Positions 1 through 10,799 of a DNA stretch of 64,000 nucleotides are shown one piece after another. The stretch's first letter is position 1. Each line of letters opens with the position of its first letter. A program made the translations under genes and the position numbers. Source of the DNA: Lonicera japonica (lineage: Eukaryota > Streptophyta > Magnoliopsida > Dipsacales > Caprifoliaceae); contig CM038466.1 of NCBI GenBank assembly GCA_021464415.1, positions 35,742,833-35,806,832 of the forward strand, given 5' to 3'. The notes beneath the pieces are model-generated. The model had not been told where the DNA came from, made no database searches, and was given only the letters and a program-made list of their open reading frames with translations.

Positions 1-120
1 TTTGCATTCCGTCTTCCACAACGTCCTCTTAACACAAATTTCACCGAAAGTTCTAGAATTTTTTTTTAATTTGATCCAACATTAAAAATGCAAAATTAAA
101 CTTCGAAAAATGAGGTAATT
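1..120 (-). pseudogene. MIOX intron-10-like fragment
   Basis: This segment matches about 22390-22500, which lies inside intron 10 of the MIOX gene, in the same orientation; both contain the shared phrase CACAAATTTCACCGAAAGTT. Together with the exon-10-like copy at 7755-7975 it suggests a second, truncated copy of the MIOX 3' end whose intron has been split by inserted DNA. The part containing the last exon would lie left of the window and cannot be seen. Confidence 0.5.
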
Positions 121-880
121 AAAAGGTCTTGCGTAACAATATTTTTAGCAAAAAAACCAATGATAATTTTTTTTTTAAAAGTAAGGGCCTAGATGTCATT
201 ATCATTATGAAATAAGGGCTTGTTTATCAATTGTGTTTTAAAATAAGTATTTTGACCGAGTGCAAACTTAACTTTACACAAAATTGTGCCAAGTGCAAAC
301 TTTACTTTGCACAAAATTGTATTTTGTGCAAACTTTTACTTTGCACAAAATTGTATTTCTTAACTTTACAATCAAAACAATTTAATGCAAATTTGTTTTG
401 CATGATGCGTCTATATTTTTTAACAAGTATATATATATATTCTTATGTTTCATTCATAAAACTTTAAAACAATGTCCAATAAACACAAATACATAGTAAT
501 GTTTTAGAAAATAAGGAGTACAAACTTAACTTTGCATAACTTCAAAAAATTATTATGTGCATTTTATTAATAAATCGGTTTTGAATATGTAATTTGTTAA
601 AACTAGTCTAAAACATTGTTAATTAAACACTTATTTATAATAATATGCTAAAAAACATGTAGTGCAAATTTAATTTTGCACGGTTCCATAAAAAAATACA
701 ATTTAAAAATCTACCGCAAAGTTAACTTTGGATTCCTTTTAGAGTTTGGTCAAATATAAACCCTTAATTTACAAAAATATTATTTCTTGATTTTTTTTAT
801 AAAAAAACTTTTTTTTATATAAGTCCTATTTTTCAATATCCGGATTAAACTTATCCACAGTTTTATGTTATTTAGGTAGT
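121..880. repeat. AT-rich foldback-like repeat with TGCAAA/TTTGCAC motifs
   Basis: No gene is visible. The stretch has many near-palindromic repeats built from GTGCAAACTT and TTTGCACAAAATTG. Its left edge (AAGGTCTT...ACCAATGA...AAGGGCC) resembles the left edge of the repeat at 37315-37830, so the two probably belong to one non-autonomous element family. Terminal inverted repeats are weak and no clear target duplication was found. Confidence 0.3.
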
Positions 881-1052
881 CAAGATGAAGTCAAGCCTTA
901 CTACATCATGTCCCTCATCAAGAAGGTTAGTCACGTGCTATATAATAAGTCAAGCACTAATTATATCTTAGTTTACTTTTACCATCTTTTAACTTATTGC
1001 ATAATTAGATTTAATGTCATCCATTAGTTTGGATATATGCTTCCCATAATTA
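881..1052 (+). pseudogene. Inverted MIOX exon 10 / intron 10 fragment
   Basis: Bases 881-925 read in frame as a sequence close to the second half of MIOX exon 10 (the QDEVKPYY block followed by SLIKK), then a GT donor and about 130 bp matching the start of MIOX intron 10. It is on the opposite strand to the MIOX gene and to the other fragment at 7755-7975. It stops at the MITE/CACTA junction. There is no upstream acceptor and no other exon, so it cannot be a working gene. Confidence 0.6.
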
Positions 1053-1083
1053 TGACATCACACTACACCAAATTTGGCAAAAT

Positions 1084-1290
1084 GTCACTAAAATGCGCGG
1101 AGCCTTTGTCACGGTTTTGAACCGTCGCAAGCAATTGTAACGGTTATGAACCGAATCAAGTAAAAAATGGCACTGTTTCTTAACTTATTACACTTATTTT
1201 ATAAAATTGTAACGGTTTTGGACCGTGCCAATGTTAACTTTACAATTGTAAGGGTTTAAAACCGAAACAATTTATAAATTAGGGCACCAA
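1084..1290. repeat. Left subterminal repeats of the CACTA element
   Basis: At least four imperfect copies of a 20-24 bp palindrome-like unit occur, related to TTGTCACGGTTTTGAACCG, spaced tens of bases apart. Similar units are denser at the right end. In En/Spm such subterminal repeats bind the element protein; here that role is inferred from position. Confidence 0.65.
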
Positions 1291-1299
1291 AATCTAAGC

Positions 1300-3640
1300 G
1301 GGATAAAATTTTCATTCTCCCCCTTTCTAATTTTCACTCTCGCTCCCCTCCGCCTTTCTAATTTTCACGATATCCCCTTTCTTCCCCTCTCTCCCCCTTT
1401 TTCGAGCCCCCAAACCCACCCTCACACCCCGTCTCCTCTCATTTCCTCACACCCCGTCTCCTCTCATCTCTTCCATGTAGCCTTCGTACGAAATCTCAAT
1501 TGTAAACCCTAGCCTTCCCACGAAATCTCAAACGTATCTCATCGTTTTCAGATTCAAGGTTGTTAAGTCAAGGTAGCCCTAGCCTTTCAAGTTCTCATCC
1601 TCTGCTAGTGCCTCTCAAGTTCTCACTTACTTTCAGATTCGAGGTTGCTAACTCAAGGTATGTTTTTGATTTTGAAATTTATATTCAGAAATTTTTGATT
1701 TTTTTGGGGCTAAATATTAGGGTTTCAATTAATTTTGGATGCTTGTTTCACAGATTTTGGATGCTTCTTTTTGATTTTGAAATTCGAGGTTGCTAACTCA
1801 AGGTATGTTTTTGGATGCTTGTTTCACAGATTTCAGTTTTAGTCTTGGTTTGTCGAATACGTGCATTTATGAGATATATTTATGAGATATATTTTGCAGT
1901 GTCAACAAGGCATATTAAGTTTCATATACGTGCATTTATGAGATATATTTTGCAGGACTTTATTCGAATATAATATAATTTCGTGCCAAAGTACTCTTAT
2001 TGCTTGGAAAGCTCTCATATTCTAATATAATTTTGTAGGACTTTAAAATTTATTCAAATCTTAATTACTCTCAGTAGAGAACTTGTTGGCTATTTTGTAA
2101 TCTTTACTAATTTTTTTTTCTCTAGATATAGGTTTATTTAAAAAGTGTCATTGAAAATATAGATTTGTTTCAATTGCGACTTTTTCTTCCCTTCCGCGGG
2201 ATGAAATTTTCGTGGTTTTGATTTGTTTTCTGCCTATATATATATATTTATATGGAAGTCGAAGTAGATTTATGACTTTTGCTCCTTAAAAAAACTAAAG
2301 GAATCATGAGATAAAGTACGTGAGGGTGAGAAGCTGGATTTATTTAAATTGCTTTTATAAACACGAAGAAACCAAGATTTAACTAATTTTGATTGAAGGT
2401 GATGTTCTCAGCAATTTTCTATCTTCTTCTTCTAGGCTCTGTATGTAGATAGATAATTTTTAGAAGTAGCGCTATAGGGTGAAATAATAATCAAGCGATA
2501 AATTATGGCAAACCACTGGAATCATATAATTTCATTATGAAAAATCATATAGACAGAACCACAACATAATCAAATGCAAAATTAAGGAAACAAATTCATG
2601 ATTTTAATGATCAAGGATATTGATCGATCTCAATAATTTTGTAAGAATGGCTATTACTATCAAAAGGGACAAAAAGCTACATATAAAATTTCTAAGCCAA
2701 TTTCATATTGATAATGATGCAAATGAGGGTACTCACCAGGTGTAGATTATTGTTAAATGTTAAGAGGTCATAACCACTTCAAACAAGTTTGTCAGTGGTA
2801 GAATACCTGGTGCAGCCCCTGTAATAAAGCCATCCCCAGATTAAATCAACATTGAGCAAAGTTTCACTTGAAATTACACCGACAACTGTAAGTATTATAG
2901 AAGAATAGCATTTCGATCCATAAAGAAAAAAAATCGAAGAACAAAAGTGCGTGTTTGATTTTTTTGGATGCTTGAGGTTGCTAACTCAAGGTATGAAATT
3001 CGAGGTTGCTAACTTTACAATTGTAGCAGTGCATTAATTTTACAGAATTGTATGTGTTTGCTTCTTTTCTTCAACTAAAGTGGAATTTGAGTTATTGTTA
3101 TCTATAAATACATGCTAACTATAAAATTTTGAATGCTGTTGTGGAGCTGAAATTATTTTATTTTTGTAAGGACTCTAATTTTTGTTAAGATTTTTATAAG
3201 ATCTCCTTTCTAATTTTTTGTACCTACAGCTAATATAAGAATGTGGCAATACGAGAGGTACAAGTTGGTGATGCACGAGAGCCCCCACTTCTGAAGAAAT
3301 GATTGGCTTTGAGTAGAAACATTCAGAGGACATATGAACAGGTGCCCAAGCTAAATAGGAGAAAATTATGGAGCTTTACTGGGCAATTTCTCCTTTGGCT
3401 TTATAAACAGGTGCCCACTGTTTACTCCTTCAATTCATATAATCCTTTGTACCTACAGCTCTATACAATTACACTACTATTCATTCTTTTGTTTACTAGT
3501 AGCTAAATTATATTTAGTAAAATCCTACATGCATGATTTACTACCCCACAACCCAAACACATATATATAATATGAAGATCCAATGATGATAAAATCTTTC
3601 TGTATCACCATTGATTTGAAAAATAGTGGCTTAGATCTTA
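1300..3640. other. CACTA interior, leader-like and unassigned
   Basis: A pyrimidine-rich tract with CTCTC/CCCTAGCC motifs (about 1310-1560) looks like a captured 5' leader. It is followed by short segments repeating the phrase GAGGTTGCTAACTCAAGGTATG (around 1640, 1785 and 2967), reminiscent of a duplicated exon-donor junction. The rest is AT-rich. No protein family could be recognised. Confidence 0.3.
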
Positions 3641-3649
3641 AGTTTTTAA

Positions 3650-4027
3650 CAGTATTCGGCATTTAAACGAGTTATCGCAAGATCGAAGCAACAACTATTT
3701 GATAAATTTAAGACATCTATTGGTATCCAAAATGCTTTTTTTGCAAAACTCACTGCCTTCTTCACTGCTGTAAGCATTGCTTGGTCTAAAAACTGGAAGC
3801 AAATTTGGTTTGAATTAGATTCTCTTGCTATGGTTAATTGCATCCAGAACCTCACTTTCAATCCCTCCTGGCAACTCACCAATGCTTGGAACTCCTGCCA
3901 GCACCATCTAAGCCAAATGCAATTTCATATCTCTTATGTGTACAGAGAAGGAAACCAACCTGCTGACTCTCTTTCCAAACTTGGGCTTAAGTCTTCTGAG
4001 CTCAAATGGTGGGACTCTCACCCTTCC
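3650..4027 (+). pseudogene. LINE-type RNase H domain fragment
   Basis: Translated in the + frames, this region shows the typical plant RVT_3/RNase H ending: a WFELDSLAMV block carrying the acidic pair, then a downstream YREGNQPADSLSKLG block with the conserved Asp of the last motif. An open stretch begins at 3830 and ends with a stop at 4028. There is no reverse transcriptase upstream, so this is an isolated domain piece captured inside the CACTA element or left by a LINE insertion. Host RNase H-like proteins share the fold and cannot be excluded as the source. Confidence 0.6.
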
Positions 4028-5290
4028 TAAATAGATCACTTCTTAGCCCATGATTATGCCCGCCTTCCCAGTTATAGATTCAGATGATTGGAGCATGCTT
4101 TCTGCTCTCTTCCACAGCAGGCTCAACACTGTCTCTATGTTCTGCAGAATTTCTGCCTGCAGAATGATTGTTGGCTCTGTCACCCGTAGAGCTCAGTTTG
4201 TTGATGTTCAGCAATCTCCTAAATATAAGGAGATTTTGAGGACAGAAATGGTTTTGTGGAATTATCAACCTCCTTCATAGATCCTCCTCTCTTGGTCTAT
4301 TTTCCTGCAGCCCCCCATCTGCAGAACCCTGTCCTGCCTGCTCTTGGTTTTTTGTTTCTACCACCTCTCCCTCTCTCTCACCCTCAAAGCTTTCCAATGA
4401 CCCTCTCTCTCTCTTTATCTTTTTTTTTCTTATGTTTCCATCATCCCCTTAACACCACCACGAGGTCAAAACAATAGTTAATGAATGGCACTCGAATCGA
4501 GGACAGCAATCATGATGAAAAAGACAACATAGTAGAAGCCAATGAAGACTTAATAAAAGATGAATATGGAGTGATTTTGATTTTTAAATAGCGAGATCAT
4601 TGAAGTTCATCAACACGTTCAAAATCTTCATCTTCATCTTTCTCTGGTTTTTCCTTTTTATTGTTTCAATCTTTGACTTTCTTCTTGGATTGAAAGTTAA
4701 GGCAATAGTTTTGCATTGACACAGAACAATTGCCAAGAAACTTTCTTCTTGATTGAAAGTTAGGCAGTAGTTATGAATTGTCACAGATCAATTGTTGGGT
4801 GAAACGAATGTCACCCGATAGCATAACCAATCGTTTGCGAATATTATGAATTGTCACAGACCAATCTTTTTCTTGTTTCTACCTTCACCCATTAAGGCCC
4901 GACATAACGTGAACATGAACATGACTCGACACGACCTCTTGCCACTCCTATATTCTACGGTCAATGCTAAATTTGCATCTCCCATATGTAAAGACTGAGG
5001 AAAGGACAATAGTGTGTTTCCTACGGCTCGATTCTAGTCGAATTGACAATCACCGCTACTTTCCGCCATCATATCGAGATGAAAAAGAATTTTAAAAATA
5101 AAAATTGCTCCGTTCAAAATCAGCCGAGTAATTGTATCAAAAAAAAAATAGCGCCTAATAATCATGAGAATTTTAAATTTCAGATAATCGTTGTACCTGT
5201 AGTTTCTCGGTATGAATCAATGAACTCCAAAACCACTATCAGATACATAATACTAGATATCCTTTTTTTTCTTTTGTCTTTTGTCACCAG

Positions 5291-5531
5291 GCAGCCTCTC
5301 TCTGCCAATGGACTAACAAGCACAAACTATGTTCTCAAGAGACTAATCACCTCTTGGAAAGAACAGCACCCAGATCTTGCTCAAGAATTGTCATACTCGG
5401 AAACACCAAGAAGTTCCCCTTCTCCTAGAGAGATCCCATCAGATTCGATCCCTTCTAGGACATATAATCCTCGCAATCATACGTATTGGAGTTCTTTTCT
5501 CTCTCTCTCTCTCTTCAAAGAAGAACCATAA
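5291..5531 (+). pseudogene. Captured U-box E3 ligase-like exon
   Basis: A splice-acceptor-like TTGTCACCAG is followed by an open frame beginning with the QPLSANGLTSTNYVLKRLI block and then TSWKEQHPDLAQE. This resembles the C-terminal part of a plant U-box domain, where a QPL...NYxLKxLIxxW pattern is usual. The N-terminal half of the U-box and any ARM repeats are not visible, and the frame continues into a serine/proline-rich tail ending at 5531. Assignment rests on a short motif. It is probably a transduplicated gene fragment rather than a working ligase. Confidence 0.5.
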
Positions 5532-6760
5532 ATATAATTATATATTTTTTATAGGGCAAGCGATCTATCTCTCTCTGCCTGTCAGAATTAATTAGAAAGA
5601 AAGAAGAAAAAAACCCAAGATCGATCGGAGCTTAATTTACTCCCAAGGGGTTTATGTTTCGGTGTTCAAATCAAAGCCGAGAATCCCCTTCACACGATGG
5701 TATTTATGTTTAACTCTGCTTCTCATTTTTGTACTATTAATTTCACTTCTTCCTGTTATTCCATGGAAATTATTATCCTTTTCCCACAGCTCTTTCTCGT
5801 ATGCGCACGCGGTGTTTGCGGTTTTTTTAACCGCCTCATACTGATTGTTCAATTATATTTGCTTGCTTAAAAAAATCCACTTATCCCAATATTTTGAGCT
5901 TTTTTTATCTTCTTCTTCTTCTTCCCCCTCTTATTCTTTTTAGGAAGTTTGCTTAAGTTTTTTTTTTCCTTTCCATGAAAATCTTTCTCAAACAGCCTAA
6001 TTTTATCATTCTCTTCTCTTAATTTCCACTTTGTTCTTGATGTGAAAGACAAAGTATGTAGGGAGAGAGATAGAAGGAAAAAGATTTAATATAAGAGGAG
6101 TAAATCAGATGGACAAAACACTCTCCATTAGAGGGGCTCGTATTTCGTTTGGTCTATGGGAAGTTGCAGGTATTTCATTTCCCTCTGAATTCCAATTTCC
6201 TCCCCTTTTCCAGAGAATGAAATGACTAAATTCTTTTAAATTTGTGTAGGAGGCGATAGTTCTCACGATCACATTCCACTTGCTTACAAAGACTCTGTAG
6301 AAATGATCTTCATGTTTCATCTAACAAGTCGGTGTACATTAAATAGGTATGATTTGATTATATAATATATGTATAATTATTTTGACTGGTTTTTCTATTT
6401 TTCTTGGGAATTAAGGATTTGCATTCTTTGAAAACTGAGGAATTTCTCATCTTAAGTGATTGCAGTATACTCAGCTAGTATCAACAAGCGAGGAAATGGA
6501 ATCAGGCAAATACATATACTTCTCTATTCCAAACTAGAGAATGTGGTTTGTGTGATTGTAATAATGAGAATGTGGTTTGTGTGATTGTAATTATAATGAG
6601 AATTTGGTTTGTATGAATGTAATATAATGAGAATATGTTTTGTGTGATTGCAATAGACTGAGAATGTGGTTGGGATTGTTATTGTATTGCAGGTATATAT
6701 ATTTAAAAAATTGGGAATTTCCATTTTAGCATATATTTTTTTTAAATTTTAAATTAAAAT
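5532..6760. other. CACTA interior, unassigned
   Basis: No convincing coding sequence was found. The region is AT-rich with pyrimidine tracts. Between about 6535 and 6670 there are four or five imperfect tandem copies of a unit around 30-35 bp long centred on GAGAATGTGGTTTGTGTGAT. Confidence 0.4.
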
Positions 6761-6762
6761 TG

Positions 6763-7147
6763 TCACGGTTTAAAACCGTGCCAATTTCAGAAAAGGGGAA
6801 AAACATTGGCTCGGATGTTGACCGAAACAACATGCAGTGCACATGGCTAATATTGTCACGGTTTAAAACCGTGCCAATTTGAAGGAACAGGGCCACATTG
6901 TGTCGGTTTTAAACCGTTACAAACTTAAACCTTGTATCGGTCCTAAACCGAGATAAATATTTTGTTTGTGTCGGTTCCAAACCGTGTCAAAGAATCCCAT
7001 TACCGTGCATCAGAACCCTTTAGAAAACCGTGACAATTGGTTGTTGTAACGGTTCTGAACCGAAATATTTTTTTTTGTCTCCGCTCTAATTGTCACGGTT
7101 TATAACCGTAACAAGTGACCTTTGTCACGGTTTTAAACCGTGACAAT
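6763..7147. repeat. Right subterminal palindromic repeats of the CACTA element
   Basis: Roughly nine copies of a palindromic unit of about 24 bp occur. The best form pairs TTGTCACGGTTTT with AAACCGTGACAA (near 7122-7147). They are about 20-60 bp apart and end within 20 bp of the right terminus. Density is higher than at the left end, as is common in CACTA elements. Confidence 0.75.
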
Positions 7148-7167
7148 TCGGGTATTTTGGTGTAGTG

Positions 7168-7750
7168 TCAGAAGCCCTTAAATTATACATTAAGTTTTAA
7201 TTAAACCCTTAAACTCAATTTTAAATTAATTGAGCCACTAAACAATCCAATTTAAACACTAGAAGCCCTTCCGTCACATTTAGTCTATTCACTTAAAGAA
7301 TCCACATTCCCCCTAATTGTGGTGCCAAATATACGTGTATATATATATATATCGATATGTCTGTGTATTGAATTAACATAGTGAGAAGAAAGTTTAATGA
7401 AATAAGTTATCAACTTGATTGTGGCGCCAAATATATGTGTCTCTATATCTATATAAATATATATTGGTCATTGTATATAAAGAATGCCATGAATTTAGAA
7501 GTTTGGGTTTTTACTATATGAACAAATATGCCGAAGTAATTGGTTAAAGGAGAAACGGAAGTGATATTTCTTACTGAATAGACAAAAATACCTCCAAGTT
7601 AAGTATGTGTGATATCCACATAAACAATTATATTAGTGTTTGATGGCTAAACGTCACCGAAGGACTTTTGGTGTTCCAATTGAATAGTTTAATGATTCAA
7701 TTGAGGGCTCAATCGAAATTTTGTGTATAATTTAAAGGCTTCTGGTGTCA
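7168..7750. mobile_element. MITE with about 30-bp terminal inverted repeats, split by the CACTA insertion
   Basis: The right end, read inverted, begins TGACACCAGAAGCC and continues TTTAAATTATAC. The left end (TGACATCAGAAGCCC, then TTAAATTATAC) is split by the CACTA element, with its first 8 bases at 1053-1060. The interior is AT-rich with TA microsatellites and the repeated phrase TGGCGCCAAATATA. No coding capacity is visible and the superfamily is not determined. Confidence 0.55.
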
Positions 7751-7754
7751 TTTA

Positions 7755-7975
7755 CTCTGCCATAATTATGGGAAACATCTATAGAAACTAACGGATGACA
7801 TTAAATCTAATTATCCAATAATTAAAAAGATGGTAATAGTAAACTAAGAAATAATTAGTGCTTGACTTATTGCATAACACGTGATTAACCTTGTTGATAA
7901 GGGACATGTAGTTAGACTTGACTTTATCGATATTGGTTTATCCTAACCCTACTCTTGCTGTAGAGTTTATATTTG
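7755..7975 (-). pseudogene. MIOX exon 10 / intron 10 pseudogene fragment
   Basis: On the minus strand, 7975-7890 aligns with MIOX exon 10 (22803-22722): the LYSKS block is recognisable. The acceptor AG is lost, a 4-base insertion (TATCGAT against GAT) shifts the frame, and an in-frame stop follows. The bases to the left match intron 10 and those to the right match intron 9. It forms an inverted repeat with 881-1052. It is a dead partial duplicate of the gene at 22.2-32.8 kb. Confidence 0.65.
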
Positions 7976-8055
7976 TTGAAATTATCACCCCAATTTTTAA
8001 TTAATTAATAATTTACTTAATTAATGAATTTCTTAATATCTATATACAGTCATAT

Positions 8056-8330
8056 AGAGGGCATTTTCGATCTATAAAGAGCAAGTTTATGGACCATTTT
8101 GTACAAATTGAAGTTTTTGAGGAGATAAATAGGTGAGTTTTTTTATGATACTTATTGGAGATGATATGCTAATTATGAAAATAATCTCCATAAAATTTCA
8201 TCCAAAATTTAACCAAAAAGTAGGTCAACCAAAAAACTGATATATACATGCACATGTCTAGATATATATTATATTAAAAAATTATACTGTATACATAAGG
8301 GATTGTTTGGTTGGATAAAAAATCTCTCAT
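8056..8330. repeat. Foldback-like repeat related to 22875-23250
   Basis: Phrases such as AAGTTTATGGACCATTT, GAGATGATATGC and CCATAAAATTTCATCCAAAATTTAACC match the sequence beside MIOX exon 10 in intron 9, indicating that the partial MIOX duplication extends this far. No coding sequence is visible. Confidence 0.4.
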
Positions 8331-8522
8331 TTATAATTGTTTTATTGTAAATTTTTCCATTTCACCCAAAATTTATGTGGTGTGATTTTTCCTCATGAAC
8401 TTATATGACAGTTATAAGTTATGTAATTTCAACTTTGTCTTTACGTTTTCTTACTTAATGTTTTAGGTATTAACTTAATTTTATAACTTTATATACTAGT
8501 TCATAGTCCATTTTTGATTTTT

Positions 8523-8706
8523 GGGGGGGGGGGGGGGGGGGGGGGGTTTGGATGGGGTCATGGGGTTTTTAATGATAAAATAACATGTGTCCACTCTCAT
8601 CTAAAATTATTTTCTTTTTTATTTTTTTATTTGATTTAAATAGATAAAAATGGGCGCGTGTCGTTTTATTATTGGGACCCCATGACCCATCCAATTTTGG
8701 CCCCCA
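8523..8706. mobile_element. Small foldback MITE carrying a 24-base G tract
   Basis: A run of 24 G is followed by TTTGGATGGGGTCATGGGGT. The other end reads ACCCCATGACCCATCC...GGCCCCC, giving terminal inverted repeats of roughly 25-30 bp around an AT-rich centre. Target duplication is unclear. The G run is probably an expanded TIR end; its exact length is uncertain in any assembly. Confidence 0.5.
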
Positions 8707-9069
8707 TCAAAAAAATTTCTTACTTTGAGAAGTTTTAGTATAAACTTTTGAAGTTATACATTACTCGTTAGACATTGAAAAATGAGTCGATGTATGTGAT
8801 AAGATTTTTTCAATTTCATTTATTTTTTTATCAGTAGATGTGCGTCGAAAAAAATGACCAGTCTATGAGTTTCGGAAATACTAATTATGTAGATTGAATA
8901 ATTAAACATATATTTCGTTCTTTTTAAATTGATTGCCTGAATTGGATTTTAGTACTTTTTCAAAAAATTAAAATAATCTGACTAAAAATAAAAATATATA
9001 ATATATTCTTTTATGAAATTGATTCAGTGAATAGTTAAATGTAATTATCACTTTAACTTTATGACTTAC

Positions 9070-10588
9070 TGTAGACATCCCAATCTCTGACTCCCGCAAG
9101 AATCTTAAAGAACCCCTGCTAGTACCTTTTTGAATCTACAACTCACCCAAAAGTACTAGAAACTACTCCGGGAAGTTTGTAGCCCAACAAACCCATTCCT
9201 AGAGGGATTTGTCGTGCAACAAATCCACTTTTAGGTGATTTGTCGTGCAACAAACCAGATTGTTGCACAACAAACCAGATTGTTGCACGACAAACCCCTC
9301 TGACCCAGACCATCCACTCCCTGACACATCAGTCTGTCAAGGACATCACTTCAGCCGTTTGTCGCACGACATTGTCCCATATGTCGTGCAACACTTCCAC
9401 TTTTCAAGAGAATGACGCGCGACAATCTCCCCTGAGCAGTAAAAATAGGCCAACACCCTTAAAGGGTTGAGGATGGTGACTTGAATCAAAAAGAAGAAGA
9501 AGAGTTATTATCTTTAAAAATCTGATTTTCTAAGAATTCAGCTTATCAAATCTTCAAGGAATCTCCGAATTTCTATACTCGACGTCTTGGATACCAAAAG
9601 TCGAATTCTCGACTGTATCTGGAAAAGAAGGGTCTATATTCACTGGATTCTCTTCGGTCATATTATATTTTCTCTTTATTATCTTGTTTATATCGTCGGG
9701 AAGGTAACTAAAAACCCTTCTAGTAATCCAAATTAAATACATGTATACTTGTTTTACTATATTTTATAGACTTTTTTAGATTCTTATTTAAGTTTGCTAT
9801 ATATACATACTTGTTATTTTCGGAAATACTATAAGTGAGTAGGGAGTTGGTTTGCTTGGGCCAACATAAACCGAAAGCATTTACTTCCACCCTCCTCGTT
9901 TCAATTTTAATTAAGATTATTATTTGTAGACTTTTTTTATCTGTTGTTCTGTCCACTTTCTAGCTAGATAAACTTATTGACAAGTTATTGATATTTTATC
10001 ATTTTCAAACAAAAATCCTGATAAAATCATTCGTAAAACCAAAAGAAGTAAGACCATTTATCATCCGGCTAAAACCAAGTTTTTAAAACTCAGACTGATA
10101 AAGCTCACTTAGGAATTAAAAGCAGATATATTTTGTCTTCCATATAGATTGTAACGTATCTGATACACTCTTCTCAATAGTTCAATTCCATATCAAATCA
10201 ATTTCGATAAAGATATGTTCTTTTCTAAATTAACCTAACGAGATAATTGATATTGTTATCTGAGGAAACAATACCAAATCACTCTTATTTTAAAATAGAT
10301 AAGACAAACTTTTTTTATTAGTAATCAGATTTCGACAAAACCAAAATATCGGATCACGGAATACAAGGTTTTCATCCATTTTCCCGTTTTTTCCAAAATC
10401 AGGTTTTCATGAGTTATTTTTCGAAAGCAGTAGAATATTAATAAAGGCATCCAAGTTTTTCAACATAGAATAAACATATAAAGCCACTATAGACTGAAAA
10501 GGTGAAATGGGTGCCTAACACCTTCCCAAACTATAACATAGTTCCCGAACCCTGTAAAAATCCCGATTTCGTAGACCAAACGTGTGGG
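9070..10588 (+). repeat. 5' LTR of the old element, 3' end deleted
   Basis: It begins TGTAGACATCCC and runs parallel to the 3' LTR until the phrase GTGTGGGGA at about 10588. There it jumps directly to internal leader sequence that begins GGGGATGTACC in the young copy. About 215 bp of LTR end plus the primer binding site are missing. Seven decayed copies of the TGTCGCGCGACA palindrome lie at 9210, 9241, 9261, 9281, 9360, 9382 and 9413, upstream of a decayed TATA (TAAAAATA near 9440). Confidence 0.85.
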
Positions 10589-10799
10589 GATGTACCGCCC
10601 CATGGCTTATTTTTACTCACCATTTCTCATAAAACCCGAGGCTTGTCTCGTGGGCATTTTATAGTATTTCTTTTGGCAAAAGAGTCGTTCTGAAGTTTTC
10701 TTTCATTCTCACCACGTAGTTTCTCTAGAAGACCGCAGACTGGAATGTTGGGCTGGACGAGATCACACGGGAAAATTAGTGAGACCAAGCACGCCAGTT

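Larger units (their letters stand above)
1061..7167. mobile_element. Non-autonomous CACTA (En/Spm-type) transposon
   Basis: The ends are perfect inverted CACTACACCAAA / TTTGGTGTAGTG and are flanked by a 3-bp target duplication TCA (1058-1060 and 7168-7170), as expected for CACTA elements. Both subterminal regions contain clustered palindromic repeats of the form TTGTCACGG...CCGTGACAA, the usual place for transposase-binding repeats. I see no transposase coding sequence. The interior instead holds host-like pieces: a CT-rich leader-like stretch with small introns (about 1300-1800), a LINE-type RNase H fragment (3650-4027) and a U-box-like exon (5291-5531). It is best described as a Pack-CACTA-like element mobilised in trans. 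It is nested in the end of the MITE at 7168-7750. Confidence 0.85.
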
